NCBI RefSeq assembly: GCF_000425305.1
Contig: NZ_AUDE01000027.1
Location: 1-64,000, forward strand
DNA length: 64,000 bases
DNA from: Psychroserpens burtonensis DSM 12212
GTDB taxonomy: Bacteria; Bacteroidota; Bacteroidia; Flavobacteriales; Flavobacteriaceae
Direction: 5' to 3'
Shown here piece after piece: positions 6,932 to 15,295 of this stretch. Made by a program: the position numbers and the translations under genes. Every line of letters begins with the position of its first letter. Positions within the stretch are counted from its first letter, which is position 1. The notes beneath the pieces are model-generated. The model searched no databases. It worked only from the letters and a program-made list of their open reading frames with translations, and was not told the origin of the DNA.

Positions 6932-9112
6932 TTATTGTTTATCACCTGGATGATAGTTCGATTTCGCTCTTTTTTCAACATCTTCTCTATAATAGGCAAC
7001 GTCTTTAAAGTCTCCATCAGCATAACGTTGTGATTGGTCATCAAAATGTGGAGAGTTAGGGTCACTACTTTGTCCGCCAGCAAGCATGGATTTAGCTCTT
7101 ACTTTATCTCCAAACTCCACAACAGCTACAAAACTATTTCCTGATGTTCCATATTGTCGTTTAGTGTCTTCGCCAAATTGAGTTCCAAAAGATGCTAAAG
7201 CGCCCCATAAACTTGACGCCATACCAACTGGTAAGCTCGGTTTTGCATCATCAAATTCTTGAAAGATTTCACCATTATTTCTTTGGTATCTATTAAATTC
7301 TCCCCAGGGTGTTTGCCATGAACCAAAATCTTCTTTTAACTTATTTAAAGCCGTTTGAAATACTTCCAAACGTTCTTCTGAAGAAGCTGTTTTACTCATA
7401 TAATCAAATACTTCTAATAAAGTCATTCCTTTACCACGAATTTTATTTGACTTGAAATAAGCGTTTACATAAAATTGTGTCAAGGTCATTCCAACAGAAC
7501 TTTCAGATACTCTAAAATCCCAATTCTTTAATAAGGCGATTGCTTCTTGAGCATCTTGCGTTTTTGTAGGTGCTTTTTGGGCAGCATCTAACAAACCAGT
7601 AATTAATACTTCTGCTCCTGGTAAATACGTATCGTAAGCCAATTCAATTAATGAATCTAGTGTTAAATCTTCGGCCTTTGTCAATAATGGAATGGCATGT
7701 ATGCCTCTAAAATTCTCTGAGAATGAAGACATGTAATTTGGATAATCTTCACGTTTCGGACTATATTCCGCAGCACTTGTAAACGGTGTAGAGTTACAAT
7801 TTTGAATCCAACCATTTGGTGGGTTTAAGACCATAATATTGTCTTCTAAAGGATGAAGTCCGTCCCAGTCAGTTTCAGGATTACTGCCATCAACGGGTTT
7901 TGTATAGTCAAATTTCTCGTTTCGTTTAGGAATGAAGTTTCCGTGATAATATGCAATTGTACCATCAGCATCTGCATACACCGTATTGTTTGATGAATTG
8001 GTTCTGATATTCATCATCTCATAAAACGCTGCATGAGTCGATTTTTTTGTTCGCGTAAAAGACTGCTCTAAGGCTTTTATAGGACTCCACATTAATGCTG
8101 TAGCAACCCATTTGTCATTGTTAGCATGTGTGATTGGTCCATGGTGTGTGCGATACATCATAAACGTTTTGTCTTTTAGACCATCGGCAACTTTGTAATT
8201 TAAAGTGACTTCTATAGAGTCTATTGGTCTCAATTCGTCTCCATATGTATACGCTGTTTTTGAACCCTCTTTTACAATGGTTTCTTCAAATTCATCAATA
8301 ATATCTGTTCCAGTTGAGGTATGCATCCAGCCCGTTTTCTCATTAAAACCTTGATAGACAAAAAATTGTCCCCAAGTTACTGCGCCATACGCATTCAATC
8401 CCTCTTCACTTACAACATGAACTTCACCTCGAAAAAAGAACGATGTATGCGGATTAATAAGCAACATAGCATCACCAGACTTTGTTTTGTCTCCAGAAAT
8501 GGCAAAACCGTTAGAACCTCTTGGTTCGTCGTCTTTTAGTCTTATTAAGCCATCATTTACGGCAACTTTGTTTTCTGGTTCGCCATAGAATTCTTTCAAT
8601 TTCTTAGTTGAAACTCTTTCAATATCACCACCTATTGAGCCTTCACTAAAGTACATTGGCATCCAAGGCTCAAAATGGGTAATCAATTTTGGCTTTACTT
8701 CAGGATGTGTTTGCAGGTAGTAATTAATACCATCAGCAAAAGCAACACATAACACTCGCAACCATTCTGGACTCTCCTTGTAATTTTTAATAGCTTCCTC
8801 TTTGGTCATATATAATCTTGACCTTAAATCACTATATAATAATTCTTCTCCTTCAACTTCAGCAAGTCTGCCTATTGCCCAAATGTAATTTCGCTCTACG
8901 CGATTAAAATCATCTTCGCATTGCGCATACAGCAATCCAAAGACGACGTCAGCATCTGTTTTTCCGTAGATGTGAGGTACACCAAAATCGTCTCTTATGA
9001 TTTCTGTATTTTTAGCGTGTTGCTGCCAGCGTTGTTCTATATCAGTGATTTTATTTTCGTTTTTGCAGCTTGTAAAAGAAATGATAAAGAGGAGTAGGAA
9101 TAAACGATTCAT
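6932..9112 (-). CDS. Penicillin acylase family lipoprotein
   Basis: An N-terminal-nucleophile hydrolase of the penicillin/acyl-homoserine-lactone acylase family (PF01804), about 726 residues. The frame opens at 9145, but the ATG at 9112 is chosen because it starts the lipoprotein signal MNRLFLLLFIISFTSC directly, with Cys16 as the lipidated residue. The mature protein has an alpha-chain-like region (DDFGVPHIYGKTDADVVFGL, typical opening). The expected autocleavage site is at RGSNGF, where Ser200 (counted from 9112) would be the new N-terminal nucleophile of the beta chain. NNTVYADADGTIAYYHGNF and LWGALASFGTQFG are further family landmarks. These enzymes hydrolyse amide bonds of acylated amines, including some beta-lactams or AHLs; which applies here cannot be told. 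Single gene, divergent from the egt operon. Confidence 0.88.
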   Translation of the reverse strand: MNRLFLLLFIISFTSCKNENKITDIEQRWQQHAKNTEIIRDDFGVPHIYGKTDADVVFGLLYAQCEDDFNRVERNYIWAIGRLAEVEGEELLYSDLRSRLYMTKEEAIKNYKESPEWLRVLCVAFADGINYYLQTHPEVKPKLITHFEPWMPMYFSEGSIGGDIERVSTKKLKEFYGEPENKVAVNDGLIRLKDDEPRGSNGFAISGDKTKSGDAMLLINPHTSFFFRGEVHVVSEEGLNAYGAVTWGQFFVYQGFNEKTGWMHTSTGTDIIDEFEETIVKEGSKTAYTYGDELRPIDSIEVTLNYKVADGLKDKTFMMYRTHHGPITHANNDKWVATALMWSPIKALEQSFTRTKKSTHAAFYEMMNIRTNSSNNTVYADADGTIAYYHGNFIPKRNEKFDYTKPVDGSNPETDWDGLHPLEDNIMVLNPPNGWIQNCNSTPFTSAAEYSPKREDYPNYMSSFSENFRGIHAIPLLTKAEDLTLDSLIELAYDTYLPGAEVLITGLLDAAQKAPTKTQDAQEAIALLKNWDFRVSESSVGMTLTQFYVNAYFKSNKIRGKGMTLLEVFDYMSKTASSEERLEVFQTALNKLKEDFGSWQTPWGEFNRYQRNNGEIFQEFDDAKPSLPVGMASSLWGALASFGTQFGEDTKRQYGTSGNSFVAVVEFGDKVRAKSMLAGGQSSDPNSPHFDDQSQRYADGDFKDVAYYREDVEKRAKSNYHPGDKQ

Positions 9113-9530
9113 AATTGTTTTTTGATGGTTTAGAATGACATACATGAAGATTCAGTTATCTACGTTAATATGAGGATTTTTATTGTCATTTCAAAATGTG
9201 CTTCTGGGTGTTGTGCTTTCGGTATTAATGCATCATTAAATTCAAATCTGTTTTAGTTTTGTTAAAATACTAATTCTGCTTTAATACTATTATCAGGTCC
9301 ATGGTTGATTTTCGTAGCTTTGGTTAAAACCTTTCATCCTGAAACGGTTATAAAAATAATATATAATTTAGAGGGTTGTTCAATAATCTGTACTGTTTTA
9401 CAGCAATATTAATAGTGTCTGAGCACCAATTTAAAGCCATTTTTACATAATTTTGAGTTATCTTTAAAAAAAGTGGTTATCTGTTTTTTTTTAATAGTGA
9501 CGTGAGCTTTTTTAATCTAAATATATAAAT
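9113..9530. other. Divergent intergenic region
   Basis: This spacer separates the acylase lipoprotein gene from the flavodoxin/egt operon, so it should hold both promoters. I see a possible -7 box TAATTTTG at 9448-9455 for the plus strand, without a good upstream TTG, and nothing clear for the minus strand. Confidence 0.35.
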
Positions 9531-10256
9531 ATGAATTTTTCTAAGGTATCCGTGTTATATATCAATTGCACTTTAAAAAAATCACCTCAAAAAAGTCATA
9601 CAGAATCCTTAATGAAGGTCTCTCAAAATATTTTGAAAAAGGAAAATGTGGGTTTCGAGACTATTAGATTAATAGATGAAGATGTTGCAGTAGGAGTCTA
9701 TCCAGATATGACAGAGCACGGTTTTGATACAGATGTTTGGCCAGAAATTTTTGATAAAGTAATGGCTGCAGATGTATTAATCATTGGAACACCTATTTGG
9801 TTAGGTGAGAAATCTTCGGAAGCTCAAAAACTAATTGAACGTTTGTATGCGATGAGTTCTAAAACAAATGACAAAGGGCAATACCTATTTTATGGAAAAG
9901 TAGGAGGTTGTATGATTACTGGTAATGAAGATGGCGTAAAACACTGTGCCATGGGAATTCTCTATGCCATGCAACATGTGGGATACTCCATACCACCACA
10001 AGCAGATTCTGGTTGGATAGGTAAAGTTGGTCCTGGACCAAGTTATGGTGATACTGAATTTAAAGGTGAAAAGCTAGAGACTCCAATTGGTTTTGATTCT
10101 GATTTCACCAATAGAAACACCACCTTTATGACCTATAACTTATTGCATTTGGCTAAGATGTTGAAAGCGAATAACGGTTATGATAATTATGGAAACTCCA
10201 GAGAACAATGGGATGATGGCACACATTGGGCTTTCGAAAACCCAGAATATAGATAA
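9531..10256 (+). CDS. Flavodoxin-family NAD(P)H-dependent oxidoreductase
   Basis: A 241-residue flavodoxin-like fold protein of the FMN-reductase family. Visible landmarks are the first strand and phosphate loop (VLYINCTLKKSPQKSHTESL, residues ~8-27), ADVLIIGTPIWLGEKSS (~84-100) and GKVGGCMITGNEDG (~124-137), which together would hold FMN. Expected to reduce a small molecule or protein with NAD(P)H. It is the first gene of a tight operon with DUF1622, EgtB, EgtD and a racemase-like protein: 22 bases to the next gene. Its role in that pathway is inference; supplying electrons for a redox step or recycling an oxidised thiol are possibilities. No signal peptide. Confidence 0.82.
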   Translation: MNFSKVSVLYINCTLKKSPQKSHTESLMKVSQNILKKENVGFETIRLIDEDVAVGVYPDMTEHGFDTDVWPEIFDKVMAADVLIIGTPIWLGEKSSEAQKLIERLYAMSSKTNDKGQYLFYGKVGGCMITGNEDGVKHCAMGILYAMQHVGYSIPPQADSGWIGKVGPGPSYGDTEFKGEKLETPIGFDSDFTNRNTTFMTYNLLHLAKMLKANNGYDNYGNSREQWDDGTHWAFENPEYR

Positions 10257-10278
10257 TTAAAAGGAATACTTAAAACTG

Positions 10279-10623
10279 ATGCATCACTATATAGAAATTA
10301 CAGCCAAAATTATTGAAACTATTGGTATACTCATTATTTTAATTGGTCTGCTTTATGCACTTGGTGTATCTATTAGAGACGTTTTAAAAAAAGCAAAAAG
10401 CGGTTATGGTAGGTTACGGAAATCTATTTTGCTAGGATTAGACATCCTTATTGCTGTAGATATTGTTACTACAGTTGTTATTTTACCAACACTAGAATCT
10501 GTGTCTATATTGGGTGTAATTGTATTAATTAGAACGTTTTTGAGTTTATCAATACAAGTAGAAATAGAGGGTAAGTTTCCTTGGCAGAACACGTCTAATG
10601 ATAAATTACACGATTATAAATGA
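10279..10623 (+). CDS. DUF1622 family membrane protein
   Basis: A 114-residue integral membrane protein with three hydrophobic helices (IIETIGILIILIGLLYALGV, ILLGLDILIAVDIVTTVVIL, and VLIRTFLSLSIQVEI), matching the DUF1622 family. The segment RKSILLGLDILIA with its acidic residue in the membrane is characteristic. Function unknown. Its TGA stop overlaps the ATG of the EgtB gene by four bases (ATGA at 10620-10623), so the two are probably translationally coupled. This ties a membrane protein of unknown function to the thiol pathway. Confidence 0.78.
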   Translation: MHHYIEITAKIIETIGILIILIGLLYALGVSIRDVLKKAKSGYGRLRKSILLGLDILIAVDIVTTVVILPTLESVSILGVIVLIRTFLSLSIQVEIEGKFPWQNTSNDKLHDYK

Positions 10624-11774
10624 ATATTATTGAAGCTTTTAAGGTCACCAGAAACCTTACCAACTCGCTGTGTAAACCTTTAAAAATTGAAGATTACACG
10701 CCACAATCTGCTGATTTTGCAAGTCCACCAAAATGGCATCTGGCTCACACCACCTGGTTTTTTGAACAAATGATTTTAAAACCATTTGTTAAAGATTATG
10801 AGGTGTTTGATAGTGAGTTTAGTTTTCTGTTTAATAGTTATTATAACACTATGGGTAAGCGTATTGCCAGTCATGAGCGTGGTTTAATAACAAGGCCAAG
10901 CGTAGACGGTGTTTATGAGTATAGAGCATATGTGGACAAGCATATTGAAAAGCTTTTAAGCGCTTCTCAATTAGATAAGGCAGTGAGTGACTTAGTTGTT
11001 TTGGGTGTTAATCATGAGCAGCAACATCAAGAATTGTTAATCACAGATATAAAATATACGCTGTCTAGAAATCCTATTCATCCCAAGTTATATGAGATAG
11101 CTTATGCAAATACTTTGCAGGAAACAGAAGCTTTAGAATTTATTGATGTAGGCGAGGGGGTTTACACTATTGGTTCTCATAAAAATGAATTTTGTTATGA
11201 TAACGAACTCGGTCATCATCGCGTGTTTTTAGAAAATTATGCAATTGCAAATAGATTAGTAACCAATCGCGAATACATCGCATTTATTGAGGCAAAGGGA
11301 TATACGACTTCTAAATATTGGTTAGATGACGGTTGGTGCTTTGTGAATTCAAATAATATTAAGTACCCATTGTATTGGGAACAAGAGGATCACACCTGGT
11401 ATGTTTACACATTGGCAGGAAGAGTACTTCTAAATTTGGATGCTCCAGTAATGCACATATCTTTCTACGAAGCACACGCTTATGCTAATTTTAAAAATAA
11501 GCGATTAGCTACAGAATTTGAATGGGAAGTTGCCAACGCGCAATTTCATTGGGGGAAAACTTGGGAGTGGACCAACTCTGCGTATTTACCGTACCCAAAT
11601 TATAAACAAGACGAAGGAGCTGTTGGTGAATACAATGGCAAATTTATGATTAACCTTATGGTCTTAAAAGGAAGTAGTGTTTCCACATCACCAAATCATA
11701 GCAGACCAACTTATAGAAACTTTTTTTCACCGGAAACGCGTTGGCAGTTTTCAGGCATACGACTAGCAAAATAA
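10620..11774 (+). CDS. egtB: Ergothioneine-type sulfoxide synthase EgtB
   Basis: A non-haem iron enzyme that joins oxygen, a thiol (cysteine or gamma-glutamylcysteine) and hercynine to make a sulfoxide precursor of ergothioneine. Residues ~10-150 are a DinB-like bundle with the iron triad expected for the family: His43 in WHLAHTTWFFE, and His132 and His136 in NHEQQHQELL. Residues ~170-384 are an FGE-sulfatase (formylglycine-generating-enzyme-like) domain ending in the usual WQFSGIRLAK. At 384 residues it is on the short side for the family. There is no fused methyltransferase, which argues against the ovothiol enzyme OvoA. No EgtA, EgtC or EgtE gene lies in the window, so use of free cysteine as the sulfur donor is plausible but not provable here. 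Overlaps DUF1622 by 4 bases; EgtD follows after one base. Confidence 0.88.
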   Translation: MNIIEAFKVTRNLTNSLCKPLKIEDYTPQSADFASPPKWHLAHTTWFFEQMILKPFVKDYEVFDSEFSFLFNSYYNTMGKRIASHERGLITRPSVDGVYEYRAYVDKHIEKLLSASQLDKAVSDLVVLGVNHEQQHQELLITDIKYTLSRNPIHPKLYEIAYANTLQETEALEFIDVGEGVYTIGSHKNEFCYDNELGHHRVFLENYAIANRLVTNREYIAFIEAKGYTTSKYWLDDGWCFVNSNNIKYPLYWEQEDHTWYVYTLAGRVLLNLDAPVMHISFYEAHAYANFKNKRLATEFEWEVANAQFHWGKTWEWTNSAYLPYPNYKQDEGAVGEYNGKFMINLMVLKGSSVSTSPNHSRPTYRNFFSPETRWQFSGIRLAK

Positions 11775-11775
11775 T

Positions 11776-12723
11776 ATGAATACAAAATTTAAAACAGATG
11801 TTTTTGAGGGTTTAAGTAAATCACTTAAAACATTGTCTTCAAAATATTTTTATGATGAAATAGGAGATAAACTCTTCGTTAAAATCATGAGCTTACCAGA
11901 GTACTACCTTACACGTGCTGAATATGAGATTTTTGATACAAAATCTGAAGATATCATTGAGAAATTAAAACTGAACACAGTAGATACCATAGATATAATA
12001 GAGTTAGGAGCTGGAGATGGTAAAAAAACAAAAGCTTTTTTAAAAGTGCTGTTGGCAGAAAACTATAAGTTTAGGTACGTACCAATAGATATCTCGCAAC
12101 ATGCTTTAAATGCCTTAGGAGCGTCATTGAAAACTGAGTTTTCAGATCTAGAAATAGAGATTAAGCAAGGCGAATATTTTGGTGTATTAGAAGATATAAA
12201 AACGAATAAAGCTCAAAAAGTGATTATGTTTTTAGGCTCTAATCTAGGGAACTTAGATGATGAAGCTGCTCAAGATTTTTTAGTTAAACTAAGCAACGCC
12301 TTACGAGTAGGAGATAAAATTATTTTAGGTTTAGATCTTATGAAACCTAAGGAGATTGTATTGCCAGCGTATAATGATAGCCAAGGAGTTACCAAAGCAT
12401 TTAATTTAAACTTATTGCACAGGATCAATAGAGAGCTTCATGCGGATTTTGATATATCAAATTTTGGTCATGCGCCAGAATATGATGAAAAAACGGGTAT
12501 TGCAAGAAGTTTTTTGGTGAGTAAGAAAGAGCAAAAAGTCTGTTTTAATGGGGATCATACCTGTTTTACGTTTTTAAAAGATGAAAAGATTCAAACAGAA
12601 ACATCTAGAAAGTATAACGACGCTATTTTACAATCGTTTTTACAGCATACCAATTTAGTCCAGACGTCTAAAATAAGTGATTCTAATAATTATTTTAACA
12701 GTTATATACTAGAGCGCGTTTAA
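11776..12723 (+). CDS. egtD: L-histidine N-alpha-methyltransferase EgtD
   Basis: A SAM-dependent enzyme that trimethylates histidine to hercynine, the substrate of EgtB. It is 315 residues, the usual length for the EgtD (PF10017) family. Visible landmarks are the YFYD..GDKLF opening, PEYYLTRAEYEI (41-52), the SAM motif ELGAGDG (76-82), FLGSNLGNL (~153-161), and LGLDLMKP. The gene begins one base after EgtB stops, and the next gene begins two bases after its own stop, so all are on one transcript. Confidence 0.9.
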   Translation: MNTKFKTDVFEGLSKSLKTLSSKYFYDEIGDKLFVKIMSLPEYYLTRAEYEIFDTKSEDIIEKLKLNTVDTIDIIELGAGDGKKTKAFLKVLLAENYKFRYVPIDISQHALNALGASLKTEFSDLEIEIKQGEYFGVLEDIKTNKAQKVIMFLGSNLGNLDDEAAQDFLVKLSNALRVGDKIILGLDLMKPKEIVLPAYNDSQGVTKAFNLNLLHRINRELHADFDISNFGHAPEYDEKTGIARSFLVSKKEQKVCFNGDHTCFTFLKDEKIQTETSRKYNDAILQSFLQHTNLVQTSKISDSNNYFNSYILERV

Positions 12724-12725
12724 TA

Positions 12726-13379
12726 ATGAAACAGTTAGTTATTTTAGGTTTGGGAGCCAGGAGCACCTTGTTTTACCAAGAAAAATTGCACGAGTTGTAT
12801 TTTAATCAAGAAGGGCAGTATGCTACATTTCCGTTTATTTTAAAACAGTTAGATTTTAATGCTATTAATCCTTATTTGCCTAGTAATACAGCTGTTATTT
12901 CACCAATACTTTGTCGAGAGTTAAAGGCTTATAATTCTTCAGAGGTCAATTTATTAGTGCCAAATATTACTATTCATGAGATATTTGACTCCATGCAATT
13001 TGAATTGCATATAATACATCCTTACAAATTATTAGTTACTGAATTAGCTAATAAAATAATTAATAACTTAGTTTTTTTTGGAACGAAGTATACAAATGAC
13101 AATTCTAATATAGCGTCCTATTGTGCAGGTTTGTCAATAGAAAAATTAAGAAAGGATGAGATTGTATTTCTAGACGATTTAAGAAAAAAGGTCTATTTCA
13201 ATACTGAAACCAATCAAGATATTAGGACGTACAATACCATGATTGCTAAATATTCAGAAAATAATACCGTTATTATTGCGTGTACAGAATTATCTATAAT
13301 TAACACGAACAGTAGTGAGCGTGTTATTGATTTGGCCTTACTCCAATGTCGTAATAGTTTAGAACTTGTAACCAATTAA
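12726..13379 (+). CDS. Aspartate/glutamate racemase-like protein with one catalytic Cys replaced
   Basis: A 217-residue protein of the Asp/Glu racemase superfamily. The opening LVILGLGARSTLFYQEKLHELY and FNAINPYLP match the family. Where active two-cysteine racemases have Cys-Asn-Thr-x-His, this protein reads VPNITIHE, with Pro79 in the Cys position. The second site keeps its cysteine (IIACTELS, Cys186). Single-Cys members are known to act as lyases, decarboxylases or other non-racemase enzymes, so classical racemisation is unlikely. It is the last gene of the egt operon, two bases after EgtD. A role in ergothioneine-type metabolism is inferred only from this position. I see no terminator directly after it. 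Confidence 0.7.
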   Translation: MKQLVILGLGARSTLFYQEKLHELYFNQEGQYATFPFILKQLDFNAINPYLPSNTAVISPILCRELKAYNSSEVNLLVPNITIHEIFDSMQFELHIIHPYKLLVTELANKIINNLVFFGTKYTNDNSNIASYCAGLSIEKLRKDEIVFLDDLRKKVYFNTETNQDIRTYNTMIAKYSENNTVIIACTELSIINTNSSERVIDLALLQCRNSLELVTN

Positions 13380-13534
13380 AAGCTTTGGTTGCTTGTTGGT
13401 CATTAAGAATAGCAAAGGGTGAGAGTATCACTTGATTTAATTTGTGATAATCGCAGTGAAATGAAGAGAGCTGTTTTTTTAAATGAAGTCAATACTTCGT
13501 TCTACGTATAATTTGTAAGGTAGGTGTGATGCTT

Positions 13535-13840
13535 TTAAAGATGATCAGGAGTCGTTTTGTCTTGTTTCCCATAAAAACGCACTAAATTTTTACCAAAAAT
13601 AAAGTAGAGTAGAAGTACTGTAAGTGCGCCAACCAAAAAGCCGTTTTCTAGTATAGCTTCAAAGCCATAATTATAACAAAACAATATAATGCATAGCACA
13701 AATTGAAGAAGAGCATACGTGATATTGCCTTTTGGGCGATATCCAAACATGCCAAGAAAATGAGTTTTTGTAAGTCCGAAAATAAGATGAGGCATGGCAT
13801 TGACTACTAATGCGCCAATAATAAAGTCTGTAAAAGTCAT
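13535..13840 (-). CDS. Small three-helix membrane protein, unknown
   Basis: A 101-residue protein with about three hydrophobic segments: FIIGALVVNAMPHLIFGLTK, YALLQFVLCIILFCYNYGF and FLVGALTVLLLYFIFG. The MFGYRPKGN turn between helices 1 and 2 is the most distinctive part. No family recognised. It stands alone, convergent with the egt operon and upstream of a broken glycine-zipper gene on the same strand. Confidence 0.6.
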   Translation of the reverse strand: MTFTDFIIGALVVNAMPHLIFGLTKTHFLGMFGYRPKGNITYALLQFVLCIILFCYNYGFEAILENGFLVGALTVLLLYFIFGKNLVRFYGKQDKTTPDHL

Positions 13841-13976
13841 TTTTTAATGTTTTTCATCTTTGGTTTTTTAGTCTCCATGAGACAGAGATTGTTTTAGAAT
13901 AGCAACGATTTCAATTGGTAATAGGGACTTCTTTTTTGCCACAGTTCTTTGTTCTCTACTTTAGCTTTTTATGATG

Positions 13977-14154
13977 TCAAGATTTATTATCATCTTTTTT
14001 GTTGCTCTTTTGTGATAACGAATTCCCGACTCCAATACCTATAGCTAGTCCAACACCAATCCATAAACCTAAATTACCGGTTGCAACTCCAACTACAGTT
14101 CCAATTCCCATTCCTAATGCTATTCCGATAGCTAATTTTTTTTTTTTTTTTCAT
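13977..14154 (-). pseudogene. Small glycine-zipper membrane protein, out of frame by one base in an A16 tract
   Basis: An ATG at 14154-14152 is followed at once by sixteen A residues on the coding strand. The frame that follows the tract reads KLAIGIALGMGIGTVVGVAT, then GNLGLWIGVGLAIGIGVGNS and a charged end (SQKSNKKDDNKS), stopping with TGA at 13979-13977. This is a clear two-helix glycine-zipper protein of about 58 residues. The ATG is one base out of phase with it: 15 or 18 A would restore it, while 16 leads to a stop within about 30 codons. So the gene is off, phase-variable, corrected by transcriptional slippage, or the tract was mis-sequenced. An open frame on the opposite strand here is only its shadow. 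Confidence 0.7.
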
Positions 14155-14614
14155 TTGGTTTTTAATTATGCATTCCTTTTCATCGGATCGTTTACAAATG
14201 TAAGTTAGCTCTTTTTTAATAGAAATAGGTTGAGGCCATTTTTTTGTTTGCACATTTCCGAAGAAAAAAGAATTGAATAAAGCGTTTAAGTGATGCCTTT
14301 AAATCTATTCTAATTTAAAATCTAATTGTACAGACTAGCACTTGATATTTTGCAGCTCTTTCAAGAGGTTTGAGGTGGTCATTTCAGAATTAAAACAGAA
14401 ATTTATACTAGTGTTTGAATGTGAAAAATTACATTTAAAAAATATAAGCTTACGTTCTTGAAGTTGTAAGTAAACCGCGTAGCATAAAAAAAGCGCAAGT
14501 AGATCTACTTGCGCTTAATTAGCTATTAATTAACCATAGGGATTTATGATTATTCTATTTTGACCCAAAGGTATGTTGATTTTTTGTGGTTAAAATTGAT
14601 GTATGGTAATTAAT
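14155..14614. other. Intergenic region with a terminator and a TTCCGAAG octamer
   Basis: No gene is visible. It holds one TTCCGAAG octamer (14256-14263) and the palindromic terminator at 14491-14516. Confidence 0.4.
14491..14516 (-). terminator. Perfect palindromic terminator after the Crp/Fnr gene
   Basis: A 26 bp perfect palindrome with the half-site AAGCGCAAGTAGA. On the minus strand it is followed by a run of seven T, which suits the end of the Crp/Fnr gene at 14615. Confidence 0.8.
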
Positions 14615-15199
14615 CTAGTGCCTGGTTATTTCTTTTCGTATTCTACTTAAACTTTCTGTAGTAATTCCTAAATATGAAGCGATATGATAGTTTTTTATAT
14701 TTTTCTCAATATTTGGAAAGTCTTTAACAAAATTGACATACCGTTGTGAGGCAGATTGTGATAGGTTTCTCAAAATTCGTTTTTGAAAAGCGGCATACGC
14801 ATTTTCTAGTTTTTTTCTTATGAACGTTTCTGTAGCAGGAATTTGGCTAAACATGTATTCTCTATCGTCTTTAGAAAGCCTATATATCGTAGCATCACGC
14901 AGTACTTCAAGATCCATTATCGTTTTAGATTCTGTGAAAAAAGCAGTAAAATCAGTAATCCACCAGTCCTTGATTCCAAATTGAACGGTGTGCTCTTTTC
15001 CTTGAAGATCAATATGGCAAGCTCGCAAACAACCCTCTAAAACAAAGTACATGTCTTTAACGGTGTCGCCCGCTTTAATGATTTTAGTTCCTTTTTTTAA
15101 ATCCATTTTAAACATAACCGATTCAATAACCTCTATTTCCGCTTCGGAAAATGAAAGGCCCTTAAAAATCTCGCTAATTTTAGAATTATCGGAACGCAT
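14615..15199 (-). CDS. Crp/Fnr-family transcriptional regulator
   Basis: A 194-residue regulator. Residues ~10-125 form a cyclic-nucleotide-binding-like beta barrel (KKGTKIIKAGDTVKDMYFVL, LRACHIDLQGKEHTVQFGI). Residues ~130-194 carry the helix-turn-helix: SQSASQRYVNFVKDFP, then HIASYLGITTESLSRIRKEI as the recognition unit. There are no Fnr-type iron-sulfur cysteines, and the effector is unknown. It lies downstream of pyruvate carboxylase on the same strand with a spacer of about 96 bases, so co-transcription is possible but not shown. Confidence 0.88.
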   Translation of the reverse strand: MRSDNSKISEIFKGLSFSEAEIEVIESVMFKMDLKKGTKIIKAGDTVKDMYFVLEGCLRACHIDLQGKEHTVQFGIKDWWITDFTAFFTESKTIMDLEVLRDATIYRLSKDDREYMFSQIPATETFIRKKLENAYAAFQKRILRNLSQSASQRYVNFVKDFPNIEKNIKNYHIASYLGITTESLSRIRKEITRH

Positions 15200-15295
15200 T
15201 AGAATTTGATCGGTTTGTTGTATTGAATTTTTTTTATATATCTGCCTTTAAGGTACGTTATATTTATCTCTATTATGGAGTAACAAAAATTATTA

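Noticed and set aside
6932-9112. AHL quorum-quenching enzyme
   Set aside because: The family includes such enzymes, but substrate specificity cannot be read from the sequence.
10620-11774. Ovothiol synthase OvoA
   Set aside because: OvoA is fused to a C-terminal methyltransferase, while this protein ends at the FGE-like domain and is paired with EgtD.
13999-14208. A 69-residue plus-strand frame rich in Pro/Ile/Thr
   Set aside because: It is the shadow of the glycine-zipper gene on the other strand; the Pro/Ile pattern is the complement of Gly/Ile codons.
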